A stretch of 51,782 bases of DNA from Saprospiraceae bacterium UBA7328 (GTDB taxonomy: Bacteria; Bacteroidota; Bacteroidia; Chitinophagales; Saprospiraceae): assembly GCA_002471345.1 (NCBI GenBank), contig DKPS01000083.1, positions 1 through 51,782 of the forward strand, given 5' to 3'. Numbering within the stretch: position 1 is the stretch's first letter; the number at the start of each line of letters is the position of its first letter. This document shows, piece by piece, positions 27,412 through 37,398 of the stretch. Position numbers and translations under genes: made by a program. The notes under the pieces were generated by a model that saw only the letters and a list, made by a program, of their open reading frames with translations, had not been told where the DNA came from and did not search any database.

Positions 27412-28203
27412 CTATGACAAATACTCCCCTACAGCTTTAATTGACACTTTGGGTTCTTCCATTAATTTTTTAAGCATTCCATCGTAGTATTTGGTGCTGA
27501 CAGGTGCCCATCCTTCATCATCAAGTCCATGAAGGTTAATGATGAGCCATCCTCCTTTACTCGAAAGATATGTATTTACTTGATCTTCAATCCAGTGATC
27601 ACAATTATCAGGTTGAAAATGCATTTGACAACCCAATTTCATTTTTCCTTTTGGCTTTGGAATGTCATTCGATTGAGTGTCATTCAAAACAATCCATCCT
27701 CCTGTACGAATAGCTCTAATGCGTTGTAATAAATGCTTATCTAAATCATTATTTGAAGCATTATAAGCATAGTTATAAACTGCTTTTGAATCATCATAAC
27801 CATCTAGATGAGTTGAAAAGTAATCCAAACATTTATCAATATTCTTTTTCGCTTTCTTCTCCGAAATTTTGGTGAGGTTGAGATGCTCCCAAGTATGAGG
27901 CATCACCTCATGACCTCTAGCTATCAAACTATTCCAATTATTAAAATCTCCCATTAATTCCGGAAGAATCCATTCATCAATAGCCTTAAAATTTGGTAAA
28001 TGCGCTGTTGCGATTACATTAAGACATGCATTGAGACCATAGTTTTCATGAATCTCTGCTACCCTATTAAATGATTTTTTAAAGCCATCATCAAAGCTAA
28101 ATGAAATAAGATGAGTCTTTCCTTCATTGTGGTACCTTCCAATAGAAGTGGAAAGTGACGCTGCTCCGATGGTTTTTATAAAGTCTCTTCTTATCATAAT
28201 CAA
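27412..28203 (-). CDS. Polysaccharide deacetylase (NodB-like) with Tat-like signal
   Basis: 263 residues. An N-terminal RRDFIKTIGAASLSTS segment looks like a Tat signal. The carbohydrate esterase 4 motifs are visible: SFSFD38-D39 (motif 1, catalytic base and metal ligand) and H103-TWE-H107 (motif 2, metal ligands). Towards the end, LIINLHGLDDEGWAPVS contributes the motif-5-like His. It probably removes acetyl groups from an N- or O-acetylated polysaccharide outside the cytoplasm. It lies 80 bp downstream of the TonB receptor gene on the same strand, so a joint function in glycan use is possible. Confidence 0.78.
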   Translation of the reverse strand: MIMIRRDFIKTIGAASLSTSIGRYHNEGKTHLISFSFDDGFKKSFNRVAEIHENYGLNACLNVIATAHLPNFKAIDEWILPELMGDFNNWNSLIARGHEVMPHTWEHLNLTKISEKKAKKNIDKCLDYFSTHLDGYDDSKAVYNYAYNASNNDLDKHLLQRIRAIRTGGWIVLNDTQSNDIPKPKGKMKLGCQMHFQPDNCDHWIEDQVNTYLSSKGGWLIINLHGLDDEGWAPVSTKYYDGMLKKLMEEPKVSIKAVGEYLS

Positions 28204-28283
28204 TTAACTCTAAATGTACCAATTAGACTAGTTATGCAATATCTCAAAGTGATTTCTCAATAGGACTAAAATCAGATTGATGT

Positions 28284-30341
28284 CTAAAACCTCACTCTCA
28301 CTCCTCCAAACAAATGCAAAGGAGGTCCTGCTTCATAATGCCTTCCACCAAAAGCATTCAGTCTGACATTATCATTATAATCCACATTAAAAAGATTATT
28401 AACTCCGATATAGGGGCTTATATCAGTTCCTTTAGAAGTCCATTTATAACCAACTTGAGCATTCACTAATGTATATCCGTTGGACTCATTTGTATTTCCA
28501 TCGTTAGCATAAAGGCTGCCTATGAATCTGCTTTCGATGTGATAAGTAAGTCCTTGTTTACCTACACTTTTTAATGCAACATTGGCATTGTGTTTAGGGA
28601 TACCTGGCATTTGATTTCCTGAAAAATCTCCATTCACAGTATTAAAATCTTCATAAGTAAAATCGGAATAAGTATAGGTGGCTTGCAGTTGTAGTTTATC
28701 CGTTATATGATATCCTGAAGTCAATTCTATCCCTTGCCTTTTAGTCTTTCCAGCATTCCTATAAAAAGTTAATCCAATCTGTTGTTCTACTTCAAAAGGT
28801 ACTAAGTCATCCTGTGTGTTTATCAAATACAATACAGCCTCTGCAGACCATTTATTTGATGAATTCGTACGGTAGCCAAATTCAAAACTATTAGCAATTT
28901 GTGGTTCTAAATCTTCATTCAGCCCTGGGCCCCCACTAGGATCAGCAAATAATTCCGAAAGTGATGGAGTCTCAAAACTTCTGGAATAGTTAGCAAATAA
29001 AACGGAGTTTTCCGACAAGTCATAACTGAATCCTAAGCTAGGATTAAGAGAAGTATATGACAAGTCTGTCATGGCATCTCCAAGTCCAACAAAACTACTT
29101 ACAGAACTAATTGCATTTCTATCAAATCTAGCCCCTGCTGAAAGCAATAACTTTCCAAAATCTAAATGATCCAATATATATACTCCAAATCCTGTATACA
29201 CTTCATTTTGATCTGAGATTAAATCTCCCTGAACTCCACTAGCATTAATATATCTCAATCGTGTATCATCTTGCGACCCAAAATCAAATCCTACTTGGAA
29301 TGTATTCACAGAATTGCTCGTAATATTTTTTATGCTATAGTTAGCTCCTGTACCGTAGTAAAAACGCTCCAAATCTACTACTCCACCAAATTCGAATGGT
29401 ACATAACCTAAAAAATTACGGCTTGCTCCAAATCCATATACTGATAAAGTGCTATTCTCACCTATGCGTTTTTCATAGGAAGCTGAGGCTTTCAATTGTG
29501 AAATTTCTTCTCCCGTAGCAAACATTAAATTCCTGTCTCTGGCAGCTTCAGGATCCGCTTCTCTTGTTACCAGGTCAACCCCGCCAGGATCATCAGCCTG
29601 TGGGCTATTAGAATAATTCAAATTGAACTTTAAAGTGGCATCATTATCAAATTTATGATTTACATGTCCATTAAAGTTCCAATTTTTAAATCCACTATTT
29701 ACTCGATAGCCATTCCCACTGTTGTAACTGCCCTGTCCTATGAAGGTCGTTTTATCATTTGACACTCCACCCGATACTTGATACTGTTGCATTCCGTAAG
29801 CCCCAAATGCTGTACCCAATTCAAAATATGGATTTTCTATATTATTAATCGTATTGATCAATATGACTCCACCGGAAGCATTTCCATAAAGCGAAGAGGC
29901 TGGGCCTCTTATTACCTCAATTTTGTCTACAATACCAAGATTCAAATTGTCAATTTGACCTTGACCATCAGGCGTAGTCTCTGGTACTCCATCTACTATA
30001 ATCTTTATACCTCTTATGCCAAATGCAGCTCTTGCTCCAAATCCTCTTATAGAAATTCTTAAGTCCTGAGCATAATTGGTAGCATTCAGACTGAATAACC
30101 CCGGGACCGCTGCTATATATTCTTGCAATGACAATTGTTGTCTAATGCTTTGGATCTCATCTGCTTTGTAAGTACTTATGGCTATTGGAACCTTGTTAGC
30201 ATCAGAAGAAATTCTGGTGGCACTAATAGTAATATCTTCTACTTTTTGAATTAGAGTGGTGTCCGATTGAGCATTTATTGTATTTAGGAAAAATCCTAAT
30301 CCTAATCCTAATATCAACAAGGCTGTCAAAAGCTTCTTCAT
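28284..30341 (-). CDS. TonB-dependent outer-membrane receptor
   Basis: 685 residues: signal peptide (1-24, ending TINAQS), a TonB-box-like segment EDITISATR near residue 32-40, a plug domain (IQSIRQQLSLQEYIAAVPGLF, IRGFGARAAFGIRGIKIIVDG, IEVIRGPASSLYGNASGGVI), and a 22-strand-type barrel ending in LFGGVRVRF. This is the FecA/BtuB-like type, without the carboxypeptidase-like N-terminal domain of SusC proteins. It imports an iron chelate, cobalamin or another large solute; the ligand is unknown. The signal peptide contains a tandem hexanucleotide. It lies between trpD (48 bp upstream) and the polysaccharide deacetylase. Confidence 0.9.
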   Translation of the reverse strand: MKKLLTALLILGLGLGFFLNTINAQSDTTLIQKVEDITISATRISSDANKVPIAISTYKADEIQSIRQQLSLQEYIAAVPGLFSLNATNYAQDLRISIRGFGARAAFGIRGIKIIVDGVPETTPDGQGQIDNLNLGIVDKIEVIRGPASSLYGNASGGVILINTINNIENPYFELGTAFGAYGMQQYQVSGGVSNDKTTFIGQGSYNSGNGYRVNSGFKNWNFNGHVNHKFDNDATLKFNLNYSNSPQADDPGGVDLVTREADPEAARDRNLMFATGEEISQLKASASYEKRIGENSTLSVYGFGASRNFLGYVPFEFGGVVDLERFYYGTGANYSIKNITSNSVNTFQVGFDFGSQDDTRLRYINASGVQGDLISDQNEVYTGFGVYILDHLDFGKLLLSAGARFDRNAISSVSSFVGLGDAMTDLSYTSLNPSLGFSYDLSENSVLFANYSRSFETPSLSELFADPSGGPGLNEDLEPQIANSFEFGYRTNSSNKWSAEAVLYLINTQDDLVPFEVEQQIGLTFYRNAGKTKRQGIELTSGYHITDKLQLQATYTYSDFTYEDFNTVNGDFSGNQMPGIPKHNANVALKSVGKQGLTYHIESRFIGSLYANDGNTNESNGYTLVNAQVGYKWTSKGTDISPYIGVNNLFNVDYNDNVRLNAFGGRHYEAGPPLHLFGGVRVRF
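30292..30309. repeat. Three tandem AATCCT hexamers in a signal peptide
   Basis: Three exact copies of AATCCT plus a partial AAT, inside the TonB receptor's signal peptide where they encode the LGLGLG stretch. A copy-number change would add or remove two residues without shifting the frame. Confidence 0.7.
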
Positions 30342-30388
30342 ATATCATGTAATTTATGAGGTTAAATATTGAATTTTTATTCGAACAA

Positions 30389-31390
30389 CTAGTTGAATCC
30401 GTTTAATACTTCTAAAGCCTTTCCGCTTATTAAACTTTCTTTGGCTTCTTCTATACACTCTATAACATCTACTCCAGGTTTAAATCTTTGTATAGCGTAT
30501 CCAGCATTTGCATGAATGACTGCGTTTTGTGATTCTGAACCTTTGCCTTTCAGAATATTTAAAAATATATCTGCTGCATCTTTCGCCGAATCTCCGCCAA
30601 AAATATCTGAAGGTAACACAGTTGTCATATTTAAATCTGAAGGCATAAGACTTTCTTCTCCAGAATTTGACATTATTTTAAATCCTCCTGTAAGGGAAAT
30701 TTCATCATAGCCATCTTCTGAAAAAACCACTGCATATTCGCTACCCATATCTTCAAAAACCTGCTTATATAAGGGCATGATAAATGGTGCCCAAACTCCC
30801 GATATTTGTCTTTTGGGTCGAGAAGGGTTTAGTAGAGGCCCCAACATGTTAAAAAAAGTCCCTACTCCAAGACCTTTTCTAATAGCCCCAACATATTTCA
30901 TTGCTGGATGAAATAGTGGAGCATGCATATGGCAAAAATTATTTTGATCTAGGTCTCTTCTCAGTTTGTCCTGATCATTGGTAAGTGTATATCCAAAGTG
31001 TTCTAAAACATTAGACGATCCACTCACAGAAGATTTTCCAGAATTTCCATGCTTTGCTACTTTATATCCAGCTCCAGCTACTACTACAGCTGACAATGTG
31101 GAAATATTAAAAGTGTTTTTACCATCTCCACCAGTGCCAACAATGTCAATGGTGTCAAATTCCAAAAAATCAATTGGCTTAGATAATTCTATCATTCCTT
31201 CCCTGAAGCCTGACAATTCAGATCCTGTAATGTCTCTCATCTGATAAGCCATAAGTAATGCAGTGGTTTGATACTCATTCACTTCGCCTTTACCTACTGC
31301 CGTTATTAGGTCCTTACACTCATTTTTAGTAAGAATTTCATTATTTACAAGCCGATGAAGTGTTTCTTTAATGTTTTGAGTACGTTTCAT
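30389..31390 (-). CDS. trpD: Anthranilate phosphoribosyltransferase
   Basis: 333 residues. Transfers phosphoribose from PRPP to anthranilate in tryptophan synthesis. Motifs: the PRPP-binding G85-T-G-G-D89 loop (GTGGDGKNTFNIST), K113-H-G-N116 followed by SSVSGSSNVLEHFGY (the typical Bacteroidota form), HPAMKYVGAIRKGLGV and FFNMLGPLLNPSRP. The gene stands alone: no trpE, trpG, trpC, trpF, trpB or trpA is in the window. A near-consensus -7 element is 31 bp upstream. It starts a minus-strand group with the TonB receptor. Sitting 1.2 kb from a tryptophan breakdown cluster may be chance. Confidence 0.9.
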   Translation of the reverse strand: MKRTQNIKETLHRLVNNEILTKNECKDLITAVGKGEVNEYQTTALLMAYQMRDITGSELSGFREGMIELSKPIDFLEFDTIDIVGTGGDGKNTFNISTLSAVVVAGAGYKVAKHGNSGKSSVSGSSNVLEHFGYTLTNDQDKLRRDLDQNNFCHMHAPLFHPAMKYVGAIRKGLGVGTFFNMLGPLLNPSRPKRQISGVWAPFIMPLYKQVFEDMGSEYAVVFSEDGYDEISLTGGFKIMSNSGEESLMPSDLNMTTVLPSDIFGGDSAKDAADIFLNILKGKGSESQNAVIHANAGYAIQRFKPGVDVIECIEEAKESLISGKALEVLNGFN

Positions 31391-31420
31391 ATCTTCTCCT
31401 ATGTGATTCTAATTATTTTA

Positions 31421-31428
31421 CAAATCTA
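31421..31428 (-). promoter_or_regulatory. Bacteroidota -7 promoter element upstream of trpD
   Basis: On the minus strand the sequence reads TAGATTTG, an exact match to the TAnnTTTG element, placed 31 bp before the trpD start codon. The -33 TTTG box is not clear. Confidence 0.45.
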
Positions 31429-31569
31429 AGGAAGCAAGGGTTAGGGAATGCATTAAAATGATAATTATAGAGGGCTTTGATTTCTCAATTGAAAAAGAGT
31501 TTAAGTGAATAAAATTTTTACTTTAAAAAAGTATTCTGCATCTTATGGACATCATAATAAATAAATGGA

Positions 31570-32562
31570 ATGAATTATAAATATCTAGGTAGTACCGGAG
31601 TAAAAGTCTCTTCTTTATGTTTTGGGACCATGACCTTTGGAGGAATGTCTGATATGGCAACTTCAAAAAAAGTATTCAATAGATGTAGGGATGTTGGAAT
31701 TAATTTTTTCGACTGTGCAGACGTATATGAGAAAGGGAAATCAGAAGAAATCTTAGGGACATTTATCAAGGAGTGTCGGGACGAAGTGGTGATAACATCA
31801 AAAGCATATTTCAGAACAGGTCCTGATGTCAATGCTATGGGAGCTACGCGATATCACATAGTCAGGACGATAGAGGCGAGTCTTAGGAGATTAAAAACTG
31901 ACTATATTGACTTGTATTTTGTACATAGATTTGATGAGCAAACACCTTTAGAAGAAACTCTGGGCGTGCTGAATGACATGGTACGCCAAGGAAAAGTTTT
32001 ATATCTAGGTGCCAGCAATTATGCCGCATGGCAAGTATCTAAAGCCTTAGGAATTTCAGAACGAAAAGGATGGTCAAAATTTGATTGTTTACAACCCATG
32101 TATAATCTAGTAAAACGACAAGCAGAAGTTGAAATTCTTCCTATGGCTATTTCAGAGAGGCTTGGAGTCATAAGCTATAGTCCTTTAGGAGGTGGTTTAT
32201 TCACCGGGAAATATGGAAAATTAAAACGTCCATCATCAGGAAGACTAATGGAAAACAAGATGTATAAGATTCGATATGGAGAAGATTGGGTTTATGATGT
32301 TGCCGAAAAATTTTCAGATTTAGCTAATGAGATAAAAGTACATCCGGTATCATTAGCCATTGCATGGGTCGGGTATAACAAAGGTATTACGGCACCTATA
32401 ATTGGAGCAAGAAATGTAACTCAACTTGAAGCAAGCTTAGATTCTATCAATGTAGATATGAATGATGAATTATGGAATCGAATTTCCGCACTTTCTTATC
32501 AACCTCCAACAGCAACTGATAGAAACGAAGAGAAATCAGATTATAATTATGGGCTGAGATGA
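31570..32562 (+). CDS. Aldo/keto reductase
   Basis: 330-residue NADPH-dependent aldo/keto reductase of the 'general stress/tyrosine auxotrophy (Tas/YghZ/GSP69)' type. The TIM-barrel tetrad is visible: Asp and Tyr in FFDCADVYEKGKSEEILG, Lys in VVITSKAYFRTG, and His in IDLYFVHRFDEQTPLEETL. The NADPH-binding strand VISYSPLGGGLFTGKY and the C-terminal APIIGARNVTQLE are as expected. It reduces an aldehyde or ketone; the substrate is unknown. It is divergent from trpD and convergent with the aminomuconate semialdehyde dehydrogenase gene, 69 bp away. Confidence 0.87.
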   Translation: MNYKYLGSTGVKVSSLCFGTMTFGGMSDMATSKKVFNRCRDVGINFFDCADVYEKGKSEEILGTFIKECRDEVVITSKAYFRTGPDVNAMGATRYHIVRTIEASLRRLKTDYIDLYFVHRFDEQTPLEETLGVLNDMVRQGKVLYLGASNYAAWQVSKALGISERKGWSKFDCLQPMYNLVKRQAEVEILPMAISERLGVISYSPLGGGLFTGKYGKLKRPSSGRLMENKMYKIRYGEDWVYDVAEKFSDLANEIKVHPVSLAIAWVGYNKGITAPIIGARNVTQLEASLDSINVDMNDELWNRISALSYQPPTATDRNEEKSDYNYGLR

Positions 32563-32631
32563 AAGAGTATTAAAACCTCAATTTTCTTTCCAATTCAATT
32601 TTATCGAGATGATTGTGATGCCCAATATTTT

Positions 32632-34068
32632 CTAATATTGAATACAAATATTTTTAGTCTCTGTAAAGAATCTCAATGCCTCAAAACCGCCTTCTCTTCC
32701 AACACCGGAATTTTTGACTCCTCCAAATGGAGTTCTCAAATCTCTGAGCATCCATGTATTAATCCAAACTATGCCAGAATGAATAGACTTTGCTAATCTA
32801 TTGGCTCTACTAATATTTTCTGTCCATAATGTGCAGGACAAACCATAATCTGTTCCATTGGCCATAACTAGGGCCTCTTCTTCGGTATCAAAAGGCATAA
32901 TAGTTACGACTGGGCCAAATATTTCTTCTTGATTGGTTCTACAGTCAGAAGATAACCCTCCTATTATTGTAGGCGAGATATACCATCCCTCTTCATGTCC
33001 TTTAGGGTAAATTGCCTCACCGCCAGACAGAATTGTTCCTCCCTCCTCTTTTGCTAGTTTTATATATGACAACACCTTTTCATAATGAGGTTTTGACACA
33101 ATTGCTCCAATGTTAGTATCAGTTTTATCTGGAGGTCCAACTTTCAAGGCTTTTACTTTTTCAACAAAATCTCTTTTGAATTTATCATAAATAGATGCTT
33201 CTACATATATTCTTGATCCACAAAGGCAAATCTGTCCTTGATTGGAAAATGAGGAACGGACAGTAGTATCCAACATCTTGTCATAATTGCAATCGGCAAA
33301 AATAAGGTTTGGGTTTTTACCACCCATTTCCAAAGATATCTTCTTAAACATAGGCGCAGCAACTTTAGCAATCTCCTTACCTACTCTAGTGCTTCCAGTA
33401 AATGATATGGCCTTAATGTTCGGATGTTTGGTTATCTCAGCTCCTACTTTTAGCCCATCACCATGAATGATATTAAGTACGCCTTTAGGAAGTCCAGCTT
33501 CGATACAAATTGAAGAAAGCAAATAAGCAGTCATCGGAGTGACTTCAGAGGGTTTAGCCACTACTGTATTTCCAGCAGCAAGAGCAGGAGCGATTTTCCA
33601 TGTGAAAAGATACAAAGGCAAATTCCAAGGAGAAATAGTTCCTACTACACCGAGGGGCTGTCTCAAAGTATAGTTAATGGCATCAGTCATCTCATGTGCC
33701 TCGGAAGAAAATTGAGTGATGGCCTGTGCAAAAAATCTAAAATTAGAAGCAGAACGAGGTATATCTACTGATTTGGCCAGTGTCAAGGGTTTCCCGTTAT
33801 CAATGGATTCTGCCTTGCCTAATCTATCCAGGCTTACTTCTATTAAATCTGCAATTCTAGATAGAATAAGACTTCGCTCAGTAATAGATGTACTCGCCCA
33901 TCCTCCAAATGCATTCTGAGCTGCTTGATATGCTTTCTCAACATCATTTGCATCAGAGTCAGGCACTAGAGCATATATTTGACCATTAGATGGATTATAA
34001 AGGTCTAAGTATTTTTTGTTTGTAGGTTCTATAAGTTCACCATCTATGTAGTTTTTTAGCCTTTGCAT
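32632..34068 (-). CDS. 2-aminomuconate 6-semialdehyde dehydrogenase
   Basis: 478-residue NAD-dependent aldehyde dehydrogenase. It would oxidise 2-aminomuconate semialdehyde to 2-aminomuconate. Catalytic residues visible: N149 (SPWNLPLYLF), E247 (SLEMGGKNPNLIF) and C281 (NQGQICLCGSR). The GQICLCGSRIYVE phrase is typical of the aminomuconate/hydroxymuconate semialdehyde group (AmnC, NbaE, human ALDH8A1). As the last gene of the tryptophan cluster it comes after a 154-bp gap, so it may have its own promoter. The neighbouring genes supply the substrate (decarboxylase 43219-44295) and use the product (deaminase 36167-36601), which makes this assignment strong. Its stop codon lies inside a small inverted repeat. 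Confidence 0.87.
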   Translation of the reverse strand: MQRLKNYIDGELIEPTNKKYLDLYNPSNGQIYALVPDSDANDVEKAYQAAQNAFGGWASTSITERSLILSRIADLIEVSLDRLGKAESIDNGKPLTLAKSVDIPRSASNFRFFAQAITQFSSEAHEMTDAINYTLRQPLGVVGTISPWNLPLYLFTWKIAPALAAGNTVVAKPSEVTPMTAYLLSSICIEAGLPKGVLNIIHGDGLKVGAEITKHPNIKAISFTGSTRVGKEIAKVAAPMFKKISLEMGGKNPNLIFADCNYDKMLDTTVRSSFSNQGQICLCGSRIYVEASIYDKFKRDFVEKVKALKVGPPDKTDTNIGAIVSKPHYEKVLSYIKLAKEEGGTILSGGEAIYPKGHEEGWYISPTIIGGLSSDCRTNQEEIFGPVVTIMPFDTEEEALVMANGTDYGLSCTLWTENISRANRLAKSIHSGIVWINTWMLRDLRTPFGGVKNSGVGREGGFEALRFFTETKNICIQY

Positions 34069-34222
34069 ATTTCTTTATTAAACTATCAAAACTTTAAATT
34101 CAAATCCTCTCAAGAGTTTTAATGTATGAAAGACCAAGAATTCAAAGTTCATTAAAACAATAATTATCATTTCCAAATAGGAGTTAAAGTCATGGAGTTT
34201 GGTACTCAAGAAAATGGAATTT

Positions 34223-35233
34223 CTATTTACTATTTACCAAATCCAAAGCCACATCAATAATCATATCCTCTTGACCACCTACCATTTTACGCCTACCTAA
34301 TTCATTCAATATGGTTCGAGTATCCAGCCCATACTTTTTTGCCGCTCTCTCCGAATGCAATAAAAAACTAGAATACACACCAGAATAACCTAATGATAGA
34401 GTCTCTCTATCTACTTGCACGGGTCTTTGCTGTAAAGGTCTTATTACATCATCAGCCATATCCATCAATTGGAATAAATCAGCATTGTGTTCTGCTTTCA
34501 TTTTATTCAATACAGCAATCAATACCTCCAAGGGGCAATTTCCTGCACCTGCTCCCATTCCTGCCAATGAAGCATCGAGGCGATTTGCCCCTTCTTCCAT
34601 AGCCACTATAGTATTTGCAACACCAAATGAAAGATTGTGATGACAATGGATCCCTATTTCTGTTTCTGCTCTCAGAATGTCTTTGAAAGCCTTTATTCTA
34701 TCTCTCACTTCATTCATTAGTAATGCTCCTGCAGAATCTGTAACATAGACACAGTGTGCACCATAACTTTCCATCAATTTTGCCTGCTCGGCTAGTCCTT
34801 TAGGATCATTCATATGAGCCATCATCAGAAAACCTGAAACATCCATGCCCATCTCTCGCGCCGCTTCTATGTGCTGTGCAGAGATATCTGCTTCAGTAGA
34901 ATGAGTTGCTACTCTTACCGATTCAACACCAAGGTCTCTAGCTCTTTTTAGATCTTCTATTGTACCTATACCAGGAATTAAAAGAGTTGTAAGCTTGGCA
35001 TGATTAAGGAGTTCAGCAATACCTTCTAACCATTCCCAATCTGTGTGAGCTCCAAAACCATAATTAAAACTTCCACCACATAATCCATCTCCATGTGAAA
35101 TCTCTATAGCATCGACTTTTGCTTTATCTAAACCTATAGCAATATCTTTGATTTGATCCCTAGTATATTGATGTTGGATCGGATGCATACCATCTCTCAA
35201 GCTGACATCTTGAATATATAGGTTGTGTTTCAT
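34223..35233 (-). CDS. 4-hydroxy-2-oxovalerate aldolase
   Basis: 336 residues with start at ATG 35233; a longer TTG version (35263) would reach into the upstream gene. It is a DRE-TIM metallolyase of the MhpE/DmpG/BphI/NbaI group that cleaves 4-hydroxy-2-oxovalerate to pyruvate and acetaldehyde. The N-terminal [16 protein letters not shown] holds the RDG motif, [18 protein letters not shown] follows, and [15 protein letters not shown] supplies the metal-binding histidines. The C-terminal [12 protein letters not shown] is also typical. It starts 10 bp after the aldehyde dehydrogenase gene, its physical partner: DmpG and DmpF form a complex that channels acetaldehyde. Confidence 0.92.
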   Translation of the reverse strand: MKHNLYIQDVSLRDGMHPIQHQYTRDQIKDIAIGLDKAKVDAIEISHGDGLCGGSFNYGFGAHTDWEWLEGIAELLNHAKLTTLLIPGIGTIEDLKRARDLGVESVRVATHSTEADISAQHIEAAREMGMDVSGFLMMAHMNDPKGLAEQAKLMESYGAHCVYVTDSAGALLMNEVRDRIKAFKDILRAETEIGIHCHHNLSFGVANTIVAMEEGANRLDASLAGMGAGAGNCPLEVLIAVLNKMKAEHNADLFQLMDMADDVIRPLQQRPVQVDRETLSLGYSGVYSSFLLHSERAAKKYGLDTRTILNELGRRKMVGGQEDMIIDVALDLVNSK

Positions 35234-35243
35234 GTTCTCATTT

Positions 35244-36170
35244 TTAGAAGTTCTCTTTAACAAGTTTTTCCCCTGTTCTCATCGCTGCACTGGTCATTAT
35301 ATCCAAATTTCCAGCATACTCAGGTAGGTAATGTCCTGCTCCTCTTACTTGTAACAAAATCGTTGTCTTAAGTCCATACCGATACCCTAAGTCTTCAATA
35401 AAAACAGGTTTGTCTTCAGGTATATCATCGAACTGCACTTCTTGATGAAGGTTGTATCCAGGGACATATGCTTGTACTTCATGGACCATTTTATGAATAC
35501 TTGCTTTAATTGCTTCTCTATCAGCTTGCTCACTTAATGTAAATACAGTATCCCTCATGACCACTGGTGGTTCTGCTGGGTTTAAGATGATAAGAGCTTT
35601 ACCCTTGTCTGCTCCTCCTACTTTCTCTATGGCTTTCGCTGTGGTCGCTGTGAATTCATCAATATTAGCTCTTGTTCCAGCACCTGCAGACTTACTGGCT
35701 ATAGATGCTACGATTTCTCCATAATGCACTTTGGTTATTCGATTCACCGCAGCTACCATTGGAATAGTTGCCTGACCTCCACAGGTAACCATATTTACAT
35801 TTCTCACATTGTGACCTGCATCAAAATTTACAGTTGGTATTAAATATGGACCTATTGCGGCAGGTGTAAGATCGATCATTGTTTTGTCAGCACATTTCTC
35901 AACTATGGCCCAATTATGATAATGCGCTTTAGCTGAGGTGGCATCGAAAATGATTTTTATTTCATCCCATTCTGGCATTTCTACTAATCCCCCTAATCCT
36001 TTAGCGGTGGTGACATATCCCATTCTTTGTGCTCTAGCCAACCCTTCCGAATTGACATCTATCCCAACCATAGCGCTCATTTCTAAATAATCGGAATTTC
36101 TCATAATCTTAATCATGAGGTCTGTACCAATATTCCCTGAGCCAATTATGGCTACTTTTACTTTGGTCAT
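35244..36170 (-). CDS. Acetaldehyde dehydrogenase (acetylating)
   Basis: 308 residues, MhpF/DmpF/BphJ/NbaJ type. Converts acetaldehyde, NAD+ and CoA to acetyl-CoA. The NAD-binding loop is G10-SGNIG-T16-D; the catalytic nucleophile is C130 in [16 protein letters not shown]. The C-terminal [20 protein letters not shown] fits the complex-forming subfamily. The start overlaps the upstream deaminase stop by 4 bp, and the aldolase follows 10 bp later, which is the standard order for the channeling pair. The final acetyl-CoA of the tryptophan route is made here. Confidence 0.93.
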   Translation of the reverse strand: MTKVKVAIIGSGNIGTDLMIKIMRNSDYLEMSAMVGIDVNSEGLARAQRMGYVTTAKGLGGLVEMPEWDEIKIIFDATSAKAHYHNWAIVEKCADKTMIDLTPAAIGPYLIPTVNFDAGHNVRNVNMVTCGGQATIPMVAAVNRITKVHYGEIVASIASKSAGAGTRANIDEFTATTAKAIEKVGGADKGKALIILNPAEPPVVMRDTVFTLSEQADREAIKASIHKMVHEVQAYVPGYNLHQEVQFDDIPEDKPVFIEDLGYRYGLKTTILLQVRGAGHYLPEYAGNLDIMTSAAMRTGEKLVKENF

Positions 36171-36601
36171 TTGGATTCTATTTGATTTTCTGCAGGCAAA
36201 TAAGCGATTGCTTTAATTTCTATTAATAAATTCGGATGCGGTAATTGGTGCACAGCGACTGTAGTCCTAGTTGGGCCTGTTTCACTGTTAAAAAATGTTC
36301 CATATACCTCATTATACCCCTTGAAGTCACTCATATCAATTAGAAAGGTGGTTATATCAATGACATTTGCCAGATTGGCTCCTATTTCTTCTAAAAGCTC
36401 CCCAATATTCTCGATAACTGCTTTAGTCTGTTTAGCAATATCAAGATCCCAATCACCATTAAGATCCTGCTCTGCTCCGACATGTGTGTTGTCTTTTCGA
36501 CGGCTACTTGTACCTGACACATATATAAAGTCGCCTACCCTTTTTATGTGAGGGTACTTTCCCAATGGCTGAGCCTTATGTTGTATTACTTTCCCCGTCA
36601 T
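36167..36601 (-). CDS. 2-aminomuconate deaminase (RidA-type)
   Basis: 144-residue YjgF/YER057c/UK114 (RidA) family protein. In this branch the family deaminates 2-aminomuconate to 2-oxo-3-hexenedioate (4-oxalocrotonate). The sequence [30 protein letters not shown], and [20 protein letters not shown] with the conserved Arg match AmnD/NbaF rather than general RidA. The gene lies 8 bp after the hydratase gene and overlaps the acetaldehyde dehydrogenase by 4 bp. Confidence 0.88.
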   Translation of the reverse strand: MTGKVIQHKAQPLGKYPHIKRVGDFIYVSGTSSRRKDNTHVGAEQDLNGDWDLDIAKQTKAVIENIGELLEEIGANLANVIDITTFLIDMSDFKGYNEVYGTFFNSETGPTRTTVAVHQLPHPNLLIEIKAIAYLPAENQIESK

Positions 36602-36609
36602 AGATTGTT

Positions 36610-37398
36610 TTAATTGGTAAAAGTCGCGCTTACTGATCCTAATCCTTCAATGCTGACAATGAAATGGTCACCAGCTTTAATATTTACTACTGGCCCAAGA
36701 GCTCCTGACAAGATCAGGTCCCCGGCTTTCAATGAACTACCCATTACCACCATTTTTTTTGCTAACCACAGTACTGCATTAACTGGTGACCCTAGACATG
36801 CACGCCCAATTCCTTCAGAAACCAATTTGCCGTGATTTGTCATTTGCATTCTACAATTGATTAAATCAACATCATCAAGTTTTGAAGGTTGATGGCCTAT
36901 TACCCAGTGACTGGCAGATGCATTGTCTGCAATCGTGTCGGTGATTTTTACATCCCAATCCTTAATCCTACTCCCTACAATCTCTATCGATGGCAATGCA
37001 TATTCAATTGCATTTAGCACATCCACAGTTGAGAGATTTTCAGAATCCAAATCTCTTTTTAAAACAAATGCTATTTCTGCTTCTGCTTTTCCTTGCATGA
37101 CCTCAGTTACAGATATTTCGCCGCCATTCAAAACTTCTCTATCATGCCACAACAGTCCAAAATCTGGCTGATCCACTCCTAATTGCTTTTGCACTATAGG
37201 AGCCGTCAATCCAATTTTATGTCCTACCACTCGTGCACCATCATTCTTCCTCAGCATTGTATTTACATTTTGCACTTCATATGCTGAGACGAGATCCTCT
37301 ACTCCTAAAATGTCTCTGACTGGAGCACAGACGATACCATTTTTCTCAGCTGTCCTTAACCTTAGTGCGGCTTCTTCGATTTTGCTTTTTAAAATCAT
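36610..37398 (-). CDS. 2-oxopent-4-enoate hydratase
   Basis: 262-residue protein of the hydratase/decarboxylase (MhpD/DmpE) superfamily. Adds water to 2-oxopent-4-enoate (2-hydroxypenta-2,4-dienoate) to give 4-hydroxy-2-oxovalerate. The block GHKIGLTAPIVQKQLGVDQPDFG matches DmpE/NbaH better than the decarboxylases. Metal-binding glutamates lie in KAEAEIAF and EIVGSRIKDW; ITDTIADNASASHWVIG and LKAGDLILSG are also typical. A paralogue at 46845-47612 is more like the decarboxylase partner; the two usually form a complex. The start overlaps the upstream cyclase-family gene by 4 bp. Confidence 0.85.
   Translation of the reverse strand: MILKSKIEEAALRLRTAEKNGIVCAPVRDILGVEDLVSAYEVQNVNTMLRKNDGARVVGHKIGLTAPIVQKQLGVDQPDFGLLWHDREVLNGGEISVTEVMQGKAEAEIAFVLKRDLDSENLSTVDVLNAIEYALPSIEIVGSRIKDWDVKITDTIADNASASHWVIGHQPSKLDDVDLINCRMQMTNHGKLVSEGIGRACLGSPVNAVLWLAKKMVVMGSSLKAGDLILSGALGPVVNIKAGDHFIVSIEGLGSVSATFTN

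Noticed and set aside
32623..32640. CAATATT-TTCT-AATATTG hairpin as a bidirectional terminator
   Set aside because: The stem is short and AT-only, overlaps the stop codon of the dehydrogenase gene, and has no T tract after it.
35234..35263. TTG-extended start of the 4-hydroxy-2-oxovalerate aldolase
   Set aside because: It would overlap the upstream gene by 20 bp and add ten residues (LKRTSKNEN) absent from the family; ATG 35233 starts right at the family N-terminus.
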